64,000 nucleotides of DNA from Begonia masoniana. Lineage: Eukaryota; Streptophyta; Magnoliopsida; Cucurbitales; Begoniaceae. The notes under the pieces were generated by a model. It saw only the letters and a list, made by a program, of their open reading frames with translations. It did not search any database and was not told the DNA's origin. Location: assembly GCA_022432975.1 (NCBI GenBank), contig CM039503.1, positions 52,884,466 to 52,948,465 on the forward strand, read 5' to 3'. Shown here in pieces: positions 35,137 to 47,067 of this stretch (its first letter is position 1; every line of letters begins with the position of its first letter). Both the position numbers and the translations under genes were made by a program.

Positions 35137-36126
35137 CAAGTAACAACCCGATCAGAATCAAGGATCCAATTTACCTCTTCGCGGCTTTATCCAAAACAAG
35201 CAGGCAACCAGACTCGCAGAAACCGAAATCTAGAGAGAATAGAAATGAAAGAGTTCAAAAACTTGAAGGAAAAGCAAAGATTCACTTCAATGGCGGAGAT
35301 AAAAGGTTCAGATAGACACAGAAAATGTAGGATTCACGCAAGTGCAGCGACAGGTGTCGGTGAGTGAGGAATGGAAGTGAAGTGCTTGACGAAGCTCCGG
35401 GAATTCACCCGTTCGTCACGCCCCGCCCATGAGCCTAAATTGGAGAAAATTCATCCTTCAGTCGGGCTTGTCGGTCCGACTCATAAAAACAAAGCCCTGG
35501 TCAGATCCGTCCAGCCCGCTTGAAACAAGTTCTTGATTGGGCCCGACCAGGCTCGGCCGAGCTCACCCAAATGTGGGTGGTTCGAAGTCGGGTCTGCAGG
35601 CTTTGGACCCGAGGTCGACCCACAAGCTGTAATGGTCTAATTCAGCACGGGGACGCTCAAACTTCAGTGGTATTTTATGATCTTATACTCAGGGTGTGTC
35701 ATTTATCCGTAACGTAATTTCTATATTATCTTATCTACATATATTCTCTCATAATTACTCAAGCCAAGTGAATAAGAGATGAGTGCAAAATTAGAACATT
35801 AGAGCGGATAAAAGATAGTGATGATCAATAAAAATGGCATGAATCAACGCGATCTACTGTATTATAATACGTTCATACGTTGCCACATACACCCTTCGAC
35901 TGAGAGAAAAGTTGAAAATTTAGAATTTTTCTCGTCATTTTCCGAGTAACCAAGCAGAAAAGGGAAAGACAGGAAAGCAGATGTTTATCCATTTTCTTCA
36001 GTTGAAAAAATGACAGAAAAAAAAAATGTGGTTCTGATGAGCATGGAAGCAATGAAAACTCGAGTACACATAAGGGGGGAAGAAGATGACTGAAAACGAG
36101 GAAAATGGAGGAAAAAGGTGGACTTT
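35137..36126. other. DHDPS leader and intergenic DNA
   Basis: 35137 to about 35390 is a CT-rich (minus strand) stretch suited to the DHDPS 5' UTR. 35420-35650 is unusually GC-rich with gtcgggcttgtcgg and cgggcccgac-like strings, which suggests a small hAT remnant. The rest is AT-rich without features. Confidence 0.4.
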
Positions 36127-36389
36127 TCAAGACTGCTCTTGCTTCTGGCTCTCCGAAGCCTCAGGCTTCGCTTCTAGTTCAGCTGGTTCCGGCGGCAGAG
36201 TGGCGTTTTTACGGTGGGCAGCCGCCTTCAGGACGTGGGTGTAATTTCCTTTCTCCATGAAAAGCTGGGCAAAATGGTGTTTGCAGTAGAGAACTCCATC
36301 GAGAGCAGCATAGGAGGAATGTGTCAATGGACAGCCGCCATGAGCACATCTAAAGCATGTCTTGTGGTAACATTCTCCCTCAAACTCAC
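36127..36389 (-). pseudogene. terminal exon of a two-LIM-domain actin-binding protein (PLIM2-like), gene truncated
   Basis: An acceptor (ttgaaattag on the minus strand) leads into an open exon from 36389 to the stop at 36127. It encodes most of the second LIM domain, with zinc ligands in CYHKTCFRCAHGGCPLTHSS and LYCKHHFAQLF, then the usual ...EKGNYTHVLKAA linker and an acidic/QE-rich tail. Plant LIM proteins of this class bundle actin filaments; tails of this kind are found in the pollen PLIM2 group. The first LIM domain and the exons upstream are absent: within 200 bp the sequence changes to the repeated ZPR promoter DNA. The gene was therefore cut by the rearrangement that built the ZPR palindrome. 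Confidence 0.75.
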
Positions 36390-36609
36390 CTAATTTCAAT
36401 TTTTCAAAACAAACACTACTATTATTTCTTCCCAATGAAATCTCTAGACCATATCATATACAGAAAGACGAATTCAAATTCTAAATTTAGAAAAAAGAGA
36501 ATTAAGGAATAAAAATATCTCGCTTACCAGAGTGCTATGGAGAAATCGAAATACTGAGGAATCACCTTGGAAAAGAGAAGAGAATATGAGAAAAATCTAC
36601 CCGGAGTTG

Positions 36610-36900
36610 TTCAGGTAATAATTTAAATTTCAAAAACAAAATTTCTTTTAAGGAGGAAAAATTGTAACAGATTAGGGTTCAAATTTCAAAATAAAATCAC
36701 AGCATAATCTCAAATTTTTCTTAAAAATTAGCTGAAAAATCAGATTGATATCTGATTTCAATCTCTAACCAACCAAACAGTCAACACCTAACTAGAAATC
36801 TAATTTGTAGATCGAATTTGATAATTTTTAACAAAAATATCCAAGTGGATCTTGGATTTGGGAGAGGGGAAGATTTGTTGCGAATCTCTTCTATAAATAA
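36610..36900 (+). repeat. ZPR promoter fragment, copy B
   Basis: About 290 bp similar to 32030-32290 and 37310-37530, ending at a TATA-like ctataaataa (36891-36900). It is cut off just after the TATA box. Confidence 0.6.
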
Positions 36901-36961
36901 AGAGCCTCGGTGATTGGAGAAAACACACCAGAGCTCTTGTGAGAAATTTTTCTTTAAATGT

Positions 36962-38308
36962 ATCCATAACCACAGTCTATGTGTTCTCTTACTGGACGGT
37001 GACTAAGAAAATAGCTCACTATTTGACTTAGAAACCATAACTATTTATTTATAAACTATATCAAGTTTAAATTCGACTTATCATCAAACTAATCAGATAT
37101 TATACTTGAATTTATAATACCGAATATACAATTATTATTACATATGTAAATATATTATATAATTGTATCCAACATTGCTTTCTTTTTAGTGTTATCACTT
37201 GACTTCTTACTTGTCTAAAAGCAACACTCTTTAATGTTGTCACACTGAAAAATGAATAAACCAAAATTTTCTTCTAAGTCACCTATCTACACATTCAAGT
37301 GCAAAAAGATACTTGTAATAAATTAGGGTTTAAATTTCAAAATCGAACCACAACATAATCTCGTATTTTTCCCTAAAAATCAACCCAAAAATTAGATTGA
37401 AATCTCTCTAACAAACCAAACAGCCAAACACCTAACTAGAAATCTAATTTGGAAATTTTCAGCAAAATATCCGAGTGGATCTCGGATTTAGGGGAAGGGG
37501 AGATTTGTTGCGGATCTCTTCTATAAATAGACTCTCTCTCCCAAATTAATAATACACACGATTGAACAAGCCTCATATGAGTCATCTCTTGGTTTGTAGT
37601 CTGATCTCCCTCTATGTAAACCCATGAACATTTTTTTGACAACACACTTGTTTTTCGTCCCCTTCTTATTCTTCGTCCCCTACTTATTCTTCTCCCTCTA
37701 ACTGCATTCAAAGGTGCAACTCTTCACAGTATATGGGATACAAGCGCCTACATTTTGCTTGCCGTCATCCCCCACCATCAAATCAATGCTCCCTTCCACT
37801 TCTCCAGGTGCTCTCTCTTAAACTAGTTTTTAATGCAACCAACCAGGAAGAATCGGGGTGTGCTAAACTGGAGCTGAGAATGATGAATTTCAAACTGTAT
37901 ATGAAGAATCAAAGGATTGATAGAGGAGAACGAGAAGCTGAAAAAGAGGGTGGTCTCATATCATCAAATTAATAAGATATTAGACTTGAATTTATAATAC
38001 CTAATTATTATTAGGTATGTAAATATATTATATAATTGTTAAATTGTATCCAACATTGTCTTCTTTATAGTATTGTTACTTGACTTCTTGCTTGCTTAGA
38101 AATAACACTGTACTCTTTTATGTTGTCACACTAGATAAATGAATGAACCAAAGTTTTCATGTCTATGTCACTTGACTTCTTGCTTGCCTAGAAGCAATAC
38201 TCTACTCTTTAATGTTGTCACACCTGATAAATGAATGAACCAAAATTTTCACGTCTATGTCACTTGACTTCTTGCTTGCCTAGAAACAACACTCTACTCT
38301 TTAAACTT
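36962..38308 (+). repeat. left arm of a large palindrome containing a ZPR copy
   Basis: This arm reads as the reverse complement of the DNA from 38309 to about 39790. The match includes the agaacaca/gttctct edge, promoter DNA, leader, ZPR coding piece and 92-bp repeat units. The symmetry centre is at 38308/38309 with essentially no spacer. Divergence by eye is roughly 10 percent with several indels. Confidence 0.75.
37690..37955 (+). pseudogene. ZPR-like copy C (palindrome left arm), 3' truncated
   Basis: Same order as copy A: N-terminal strings, then KLELRMMNFKLYMKNQR, the shared frameshift, and ENEKLKKRVV. It stops at gtggtctcatatcatcaaat, where the zipper end and stop codon are replaced by AT-rich repeat DNA. 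A TATA box (37521-37530) lies upstream. Confidence 0.65.
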
Positions 38309-38600
38309 TGTTTCATTCATTTATCTGGTGTAACAACATTAAAGAGCAGAGTGTTGCTTCTAGGCAAGTGAGAAGTCAAGTGACATAGACGTGAAAACTT
38401 TAGTTCATTCATTTATCTACTGTGACAACATTAAAGAATAGAGTGTTGCTCAAGCAAGAAGTCAAGTGACATAGAAGCGAAAACTTTGGTTCATTCATTT
38501 ATCTAGTGTGACAACATTAAAGAGTAGAGAATGTTGCTTCTAGACAAGCAAGAAGTCGAGTAACAACATTATAGAGAAAGCAATGTTGGATACAATTTAA
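38085..38600. repeat. 92-bp minisatellite at the palindrome centre
   Basis: Units of about 92 bp with the core cttgcttgcctagaagcaac run forward to 38308 and inverted from 38309. Two further clusters in the inverted orientation lie at 39470-39560 and 39830-40930, and forward units at 31830-32000 and 37190-37280. Confidence 0.75.
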
Positions 38601-39790
38601 CAATTATATAATATATTTGTATATGTAATAATAATTATATATTAGGTATTATAAATTCAAGTATAATATTTTATTAATTTGATGATATGAAACCACCCTC
38701 TTTTTTAGCTTCTCATTCTCCTCTATCAATGCTTTGATTCTCCGTATACAGTTTTAAATTCATCATTCTCAGCTCCAGTTTAGCGCACCCAAATTCTTCC
38801 GGGTTGGTTGCATTAAAAACTAGTTTTAGAGAGAGAGAGAGCACCTGTTGGGCTGGTGACGTGGAAGGGAGCATCAATTTGAGGGCCGGGGATGACAGCA
38901 ACCAAAATGTAGGCGCCTGTATCCTACATATCCCATCTACTGTGAAGAGTTGCACCTTTGAATGCAGTTAGAGATAGAGAGAGAAGAAGAATAAGAAGTA
39001 ATGCATTTAGAGATAGAGTGAGAAGAAGAATAAGAAGTAGAAGGACGAAGAACAAGTGTTGTCAAAAAAATGTTAATGGGTTTAAAGAGAGGGAGATCAT
39101 ACTACAAACCAAGAGATGACTCATATGGGGCTTGTTCTACGTATTCAATTGTGTGTATAATTAATTTGGGAGAGATAGAGTCTATTTATAAAAGAGATCC
39201 GCAACAAATATCTCCCTCCCCTAAATCCGAGATCCACTCAAATATTTCTGTTGAAAATTATCAAACCCAATCTCTAAATTAGATTTCTAGTTAGGTGTTG
39301 TTTTGTTGGTCAGAGAGATTGAAATCAAATTTCAATCTAATTTTTGGACTGATTTTTAGGGAAAAATATGAGATTACGTTGTTATTCGATTTTAAAATTT
39401 AAATTTAAACCCTAACCTATTACAAGTATCTTTTTGTACTTGAATGTGTGGATAGTTGACACAGAAAAAAACTTTGATTCATTCATTTATCTGTATGACA
39501 ACATTAAATGATAGAGTGTTGCTTCTAGGCAAGCAAGAAGTCAAGTGACAACACTAAAGAGAAAGCAATGTTAAATACAATTTAGCAATTATATAATATA
39601 TTTACATACGTAACAATAATTGTATATTAGGTATTATAAATTCAAGTATAATATCTGATTAGTTTAATGATAAGTCGAACTTAAACCCGAAATAGTTTAT
39701 AAATAAATAGTTATGGTTTCTAAGTCAAATAGTGAGTTATCTTTTATTTTATTAGTCACTGTCTATTAAGAGAACACAAACTACGGTTAA
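38309..39790 (-). repeat. right arm of the ZPR palindrome
   Basis: Inverted counterpart of 36962-38308. It contains minisatellite units, an inverted ZPR copy, CT-rich leader, TATA (tctatttataaaag read on plus), promoter DNA and the AT-rich outer part. Confidence 0.75.
38690..38960 (-). pseudogene. ZPR-like copy D (palindrome right arm), 3' truncated
   Basis: This copy has the longest single frame of the family: MQLFTVDGICRIQ, then LPSTSPAQQ, then CAKLELRMMNLKLYTENQSI, after which the shared frameshift occurs. It ends at the same truncation as copy C. Confidence 0.65.
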
Positions 39791-39829
39791 GGATCCCTTT
39801 GGAGAAATTGGGTTTAATTAAGAGAACAC

Positions 39830-40930
39830 ATAGACGTGAAAATTTTGGTTCATTCATTTATCTGGTGTGACAACATTAAATATTAGAGTGTTGCTTCTAG
39901 GCAAGCAAGAAGTCAAATGACATAGACTTGAAAATTTTGGTTCATTCATTTATCTGGTATGACAACATTAAAGAGTATAGTATTGCTTCTAGGCAAACAA
40001 GAAGTCAAGTGACATAGATATGAAAACTTTAGTTCATTCATTTATCTAGTGTGACAACATTAAAGAGTACAGCGTTATTTCTAGGCAAGCAAGAAGTCAA
40101 GTAACAATACTATAAAAAAGACAATGTTGGATACAATTTAACAATTATATAATATATTTACATATGTAATAATAACTGATTAGTTTGATAATAAGTCAAA
40201 CTTAAACTGTTATAGTTTATAAATAAATAGTTATGGTTTCTAAGTCATATAGTGAGTTATCTTCTATTTTCTTAGTCACCGTCCATTAAGAGAACACATA
40301 AACTAGGGTTAAGGATGCCTTTTGAGAAATTAGGTTTAATTAAGAGAACACATAAACGTGAAAACTTTGTTTCATTCATTTATCTGGTGTGACAACATTA
40401 AAGAGTAGAGTGTTGCTTCTATGTAAGCAAGAAGTCAAGTGACATAGACGCAAAAACTTTGGTTCATTAATTTATCTGGTGTGACAACGTTAAAGAGTAG
40501 AGTGTTGCTTCTAAACAAGCAAGAAGTCAAGTGACAACACTATAGAGAAGGCAATGTTGGATACAATTTAACAATTATATAATATATTTACATATGTAAT
40601 AATAATTGTATATTAGGTATTATAAATTCAAGTCTAATATCTGATTAGTTTGATGATAAGTTGAACTTAAACCCGAAATAGTTTATAAATAAATAGTTAT
40701 GGTTTCAAAATCAAATGGTAAGTTATCTTCTATTTTCTTAGTTAATGTCCATTAAGAGACCGCATAGACTATGGTTAAGGATCTCTTTGGAGAAATTGGG
40801 TTTAATTAAGAAAACACATAGACATGAAAACTTTGGTTAATTTATTTATCTGGTGTGACAACATTAAATAGTAGAGTGTTGCTTCTAGACAATCAAGAAG
40901 TCAAGTGACATAGACGTGAAAACTTTGTCT
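39830..40930. repeat. array of 92-bp units mixed with palindrome-edge fragments
   Basis: Inverted 92-bp units alternate with partial copies of the outer palindrome arm (the atagtttataaataaatagt region at 40205-40270 and 40675-40740). Each partial copy ends in a gttaaggat-type string. It looks like repeated local duplication of the right arm edge. Confidence 0.65.
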
Positions 40931-42721
40931 TCAGCCAATAAGCCAAAAAAATTTTCTACAACAAGACAAGAAATCTGGTCTCGGTTCTGGTCCTCCTAAT
41001 TTTTACCCATATTTTTTTAATTTGTCCCATTTATAATAATTGGCTGCAAATTACGGCTAAAAAAGTTTTTTGTTTTTAGGGCAGACGGGATAGATGTTCT
41101 CACTATTTTTTTTTTAGTGCCTTTACTGCAAATTAATGGGTTGGCCTAATTAAGTCCCAAAAATTAAAAACAAAATCTCACCCAAAAGAAATCAACATTA
41201 TGGTTCTCGGCTATGCAAAAATATCCAACATATAGCTTAATATTTCCAATGAAAGTGACACTAGAAATTCAGCCAACAACTCGACAAACAACTAAAACAA
41301 TGAACCAAAATATCAACTACAAACAGAATATTAATCCTAAGGAAAGAGACAGAAAACAGAAGAAATTAAACAGAAAATTTGCAACATGATTCGGCTATAA
41401 AACAGCAACTTAATAGCATTAGGATTGACATGATTCTCGGCTAATAATATGCTACTAACAAGCAGAACAATATAACCAAGATGAAACAAGTTAATCCCAA
41501 TAAAAGCAGCCAAGATAATATCCAAATGACCAAATGATGCAGCAATAAAAGACAGCTTGACTAACTAACAGAACAGCAACAAAACCAGAAAACTCTATCG
41601 GCTAGAAACAGAAAAACAGAAATTAAAAAAAGAAACTTAACAACAGCAGCAACAGATGAGATTTATGCTTTTAAGGACATACCAACCTGCTGTAAAATAA
41701 ACCAAAACACAGTTAGAACACAGGTTAAACAACCTAAGTAACAAGACACTAAACAGGAAAATATTTTCGGTTTGACATAGCAGAACAGCAGGAATAAAAA
41801 ACTGATTAGAAAAACATTTTTAACATACCATTTAGTCTTCATTTTCTCACTTGTTGAATCTTTGAAATGCTAGAAAATGATACTATTACTTGATGTCAAC
41901 AAAACAGAAGAAAGAGAAAACAGAACCGATTACAAACAGTTTTGGCATTCCATTTAGTCTTCCTTTTCACACTTGTTTAATCTTTAAAGTGCTAGAGAAT
42001 GTTACAAGTATTCTCTGTAGGTAAGACTAACAATACAGAACAGTTTTAAGCATGATAGTTATTAGGAAAACTTTAGGAAATGCTTTATAAGATGCTTGCT
42101 GTTAAAGTAACAAAAACCAGAAAATTATTTAAGTTAAAATTTCAGATTCGGTGAACACTTAATACCGATTAACAAGCAAGTTTAGCAACTAAGTTATATG
42201 AAATAAGCAGCTAAGTTTGATCCTTAAAACTTCAAGAAACAACAGCAAAGAGTTGCTGAAAATGCATTTAACAACAATGAAATAACAGCAGCAAACAAAT
42301 TAATTTTTATAGCAGCAAATACAGCAGTTTTTATCCGATAAACCAGAAAAATGTAAGAACAGATTGCAGCAACTAAAACGGATAAAATAAACAGCAAAGA
42401 CATCAAAAAAAAAACACACAATGGAAGCTGCCTAAGATTCTGTCGAAGAAACAAGAAGTGTGCGACAGAGGGTGAGCGACGGCGAGGGCGAGAGACTTGA
42501 GAGTCGTCTGTCGAAGAGAAGAGGCAGACGAGAGAGTAACCTCTTTCGTCTGAGAAGAGTCGTCTGTCGAAGAGAAGTGGCAGCGGCAGAGGGAAAGAAT
42601 ATTAGGGATTTAGGGCTATAAAGTATTGTCCGGTCCGGCCCTGGTTTTAGTAGTCTTCTGTCTTTAGACCCGAATACAGAACCAATAACTTCGGTTCTGG
42701 TAAATCAAAACCGAAAATTAT
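40931..42721. mobile_element. hAT-type remnant, left part, interrupted by the MULE
   Basis: The left border starts abruptly with ccaataagcca, matching the interior of the hAT at 2138-3486 (about 2220). This is followed by ggttctggtcc motifs, A-rich DNA with many aacagcaac strings and a GC-rich gtcgtctgtcgaagagaag repeat at 42480-42570. After the MULE the sequence resumes at 59582. The left terminus is missing. Confidence 0.5.
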
Positions 42722-42730
42722 TAATTTTTA

Positions 42731-42934
42731 AGAGAAATTACCGCTTTGGACCTCAAAATAACCGATTTTTTCGATTCAAATCTTAAAATATAATATTTGA
42801 CGATCCAAACCTCAAAGTATTAATAACCTAACAAAACAAATCTTGGTGGACGTTCTATCACTGTCCGTTTACGAAGTTTGTCGTAGAACGGGCAGACTCT
42901 TGAAAACAGAGTCCGTCCTGTCCATAGAACGGAC
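42731..42934 (+). repeat. MULE left terminal inverted repeat, outer part
   Basis: About 200 bp that match the reverse complement of roughly 59380-59572 at about 85 percent by eye. The homology ends in a region of gtccgtcc/tagaacggac repeats. Confidence 0.8.
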
Positions 42935-45189
42935 GAGAGCGGAAAATTTACACTGATAACAAATAAATTATTTTGAGGCTAATGAAAGAGGGAGATTTAT
43001 AAGAATTTGGCAAAAAAAAAAGATAAAATTACTGATTTGTTAAGCGATTAATGTTGAGGGTAAAAGGATAATTAGATTTATTATTATTATTATTAAAAAA
43101 AATACAGATAGATGTAAACCTTCTCCCCTGCTTCTTCCTCCTCCCCACGTGAAGCTCCTTCTCTAGAGAAGCATTTTCCTCTTTCTCACCCTATGTTCTC
43201 CTTACGCCGGCGATCGACGTAGCGCCAACTCCTTTGTTCTCTTCCTCCATTTCAACAATTTAAGGTATGTTAAGTAATTTATGAGTTTAGTTTCGATTTA
43301 GGGCTAGATATTGAGGATAAATTTGTGGATTTGAGATTAGGGTTTTAGGGTTTGAGTGATTATTGGGATTATTGTTGTTTCGGTTGGTTGTTGATGAATT
43401 TAAATGGTGGTTTATGTTGGAATTTTGATTTGGTTAGTATTGGGGAAAACGTAAAATACGGGGAGATTATGACCAATTTTCAAATATCAACCTTAGAAAC
43501 CTAGATAGAACTTATCGGTGAATAGACAGGAGTTCGTAGCACTCCGGATCGTTAAAAGCGGATAAGTATTGAATTTCAAAAAATGGTTAGAAATTGAGTA
43601 GGATATCGTGTTTAGTTATATTAGATTTTAAATTGTCAGTTATCTTTAGAAATTTACGGATTTGAAGGAAAATAGAGTTGATAAATGTGTCATTTTCTAG
43701 GTTCTCCAATTTTCCGGTTTAGCGAGCGATCTGCGAACAAGTTGCTAAGGAATCCAGATAAGTAGTTTACGTAGGTGCATTTGCCTTCGGGCCTACATCA
43801 CAGTTCAGTAGGTTTGCGTGCATGTGTGTTTTATGTTTTGTGCATAGTAGAGCATGCATCATGGTTTTACGATACGAGAACGAAACGAAAATGAATTTTC
43901 ATGTTTTTATGAAATGAAACAGTAGGATGTGAAACAGAAGAACGAACAGTAAGATACGTAAGAAGATAATAAAGGTGGGGTTGAGTGGCCTTGTCCCGAG
44001 AGGTGGACCGCGAGATGTGTGTTAGTGATTTTCTACACCCTAACGCAAGTGCATGTGTCGCTAACGAAATAATATAGTAAATAAAAGTCGATCCTATGAG
44101 GATATTTTTAATCAAATTAAATTGCTATAAAAATTCTATAAAAATAAAATTGAGAATAATAAAAATAGATGAGTGACAAAGATCAATAAAATAAAATTAC
44201 TTAGAATTAATAAAGACTGAAATCGAAATGATTTAAGAAGGTAAATATGGTAAAAGTCTTGGTTAGGGTTGATTTTCTCAGTACATGCATTTACTACTGA
44301 TGCTACAACATTAATCACAGAATAACAAGAATTCATAACAATTTTAGGGTTCTGTCGAATTGCTTAGATAAATCCGTTTCAGAATTTTCTTTTCGACTTT
44401 GAAAAGGTAAAAACTTAATCTGAATTTTCATGTAAATCTATTATTAACGCCAAATAAATTAATGTTAGCTACTTTGCAACAATTTTAATTATTTAATTAC
44501 TCATGTATCTTAGAATTCTTATTTACCTATTGATATAATAGAAACATGTGATATCAAATTTGTCTATCGACACAATTCAATTTACGCATTAAAAATCATG
44601 AGCAATTGTTTAGTGAAAAATACGAAGCATTCATAGATCAATATAAAAACATGTAATGAGTACTTTATATCATAACCAAGATAAAAAGAACTAACCTAGA
44701 GTCATGATAATAATACTAAAAATAAAAATATTCATAAACAAACAATAGAGGAGAGAAGAAAATAAAGTGCGAAGGATGTCTCTGCCGCAAAACCAATTTT
44801 CCTTTCTCCAGAATTCTTCTCGTTCCTAGCGTCTGGTCTTCTCCAAAAAATCTCCCCCGGTCTTCTGCGTGCCAAGTGTATTATATATTTTCTCTCTCTC
44901 CAGATTTCCTTCTATTTATTTGCTTTTTCCTTGATTTTAGCCTCCTTTCTCTCTCATCATATTGTCACGACCCTAATACTATACCCAATTACCGTACTAT
45001 ATATTTTTTTTTTAACTCATCCCTATACTTTAAATAAACTCTAAGAGGAACCTAAACCGAAATCGAAACCAGAATCAAAATCGGAATTGAATTATAACTT
45101 TTTAAAACAAATTAAAACTTAAAACTATTTAATAAAAACTTAAATTAATTAAATTAACACAATTTTTTTAAAAAAATAAAAACAATAAA

Positions 45190-45295
45190 GAGGCGATTAT
45201 TCGCCCATAAATGGGGCGAATAATCGCCACTCCCTCTGGAATCCAGAGGGAGGCGATTCAATCGCCAGGCTTGGCGACTATTCGCCAAGCCCACT
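45190..45295. repeat. cluster of hairpins in solo LTR B
   Basis: Consecutive palindromes: ggcgattattcgccc with its complement across ataaat, then ccctctgga/tccagaggg, then ggcttggcga/tcgccaagcc. Each could fold into a stem of 9-17 bp. Confidence 0.7.
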
Positions 45296-45969
45296 GCCCT
45301 GTTTCCTTTCCTTCATTCTTTCTTTCAATTTCTCCTACGCCAACTACACAATACAACTTATTCTTACACCCTAAACCATACAATAACATCACGACACAAA
45401 CTCTCTCATATCCTCATTCTTTTCACACTTCACCGTTCACCCAATAAACGACTCGAAACACATTTTAAAACTAAGAACATTTTCATGAAAACGAACTGCA
45501 TGGATACGTTTAAAACCTAAACAAATCCTCCTGTTTTTAATCACCACGCAGCTCCAAAATACATTTAATGAAAGACTTTTCAAACCATTATAAAACAGTT
45601 TTCAAAACATCATCATATACATATATACCTATCAACTATCCAGAATCAAACAACCTAAAATATTTCTATACAAACATCAGCCCAAAATGTCTCAAACCCT
45701 CAAAATCTATACATACTGTGTAACACCCCTAATTCCGTACCCGTATTTCCGTAATAAATTTTTTTTTTTTTTCACTTATTACTTTCTTATACTTTAAATA
45801 AAACCTTACGCGGAAATTAAAGCGAAATCGAAAACGGAACTGAAATCGGAATTAAGTAAAGCTTTGAAACCATTTAAAAACAAACTAAAATAAATTTAAA
45901 ACTTTAATTAAAAACTTAAAAACAGATCTGAAAAAGTGGGAGGGCAGAATCGGAATTCTGCCCTCAAAA

Positions 45970-46200
45970 GTAGCAGCGACCAGGCGCTGCTATATGCAGC
46001 GCTCGGTCGCCGAGTGCTGTCGCTGAGCAGCGATCGATCTCTGCTCGGCAGCAGAGATCGATCGCTGCACTGGAAGGCAACCACAGCGAACGATCTCTGC
46101 GCCGTGCAGAGATCGATCGCTGCACTAGGCAGCGATCTCGATCACTGCTAGCTATGGCAGCGATCGATCTCTGCTCTGCAGCAGAGATCGATCGCTGCAA
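45970..46200. repeat. cluster of hairpins in solo LTR A
   Basis: Several back-to-back palindromes are built on gcagcgatcgatctctgc and its complement, including one at 46157-46198 of about 20 bp per arm. The position is equivalent to the hairpin cluster in LTR B, but the sequence is unrelated. A ctctggaat/ttccagag hairpin at 46288-46312 is shared in form with B. Confidence 0.7.
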
Positions 46201-46565
46201 GCAAGCATGCAGTCGATTTCCTCCTTCAGCCTTCAGACTTCCAACCTTCAACACTTATCCTTTTACAGCATTTAACATATCTGTTTGCTCTCTGGAATCC
46301 GAGTTCCAGAGAGCAAACCCTCCTTTTCTTTACACCAAATTTCCATATAACTCACAACTTAAATCTACTTAAAATCCAATTTAAACGTATTCTAAACTCA
46401 ATCGACTCGAGTCGGACTTTGCGAAGTCCAACTGCGTGGATAGCTCTAAACATCGAGCATAACCGTATCAACCTAAAACCAATCAAAACGTTTCCAAAAC
46501 ATTCATTAAACAGTTGAAACCAAAACGTTTACATAACAATTACCAAAACGTTATCTAATCCCTAT

Positions 46566-47067
46566 CAGATTACAGATTACAGATTACAGATTACAGATTA
46601 CAGATTACAGATTACAGATTACAGATTACAGATTACAGATTACAGATTACAGATTACAGATTACAGATTACAGATTACAGATTACAGATTACAGATTACA
46701 GATTACAGATTACAGATTACAGATTACAGATTACAGATTACAGATTACAGATTACAGATTACAGATTACAGATTACAGATTACAGATTACAGATTACAGA
46801 TTACAGATTACAGATTACAGATTACAGATTACAGATTACAGATTACAGATTACAGATTACAGATTACAGATTACAGATTACAGATTACAGATTACAGATT
46901 ACAGATTACAGATTACAGATTACAGATTACAGATTACAGATTACAGATTACAGATTACAGATTACAGATTACAGATTACAGATTACAGATTACAGATTAC
47001 AGATTACAGATTACAGATTACAGATTACAGATTACAGATTACAGATTACAGATTACAGATTACAGAT
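46566..47067. repeat. (ACAGATT)n microsatellite, about 71 perfect copies
   Basis: About 500 bp without interruption. The flank 46119-46565 is repeated after it at 47068-47502 with many single-base losses. A natural occurrence of the motif with two units is at 47753-47768. Confidence 0.9.

Noticed and set aside
45936..46254. Frames in the hairpin cluster of LTR A (RDRSL repeats)
   Set aside because: Both strands are open only because of the palindromic repeat; not a gene.
46566..47067. CRISPR-like or telomere-like array
   Set aside because: The repeat has no spacers, the unit ACAGATT is not the plant telomere TTTAGGG, and the organism is a plant.
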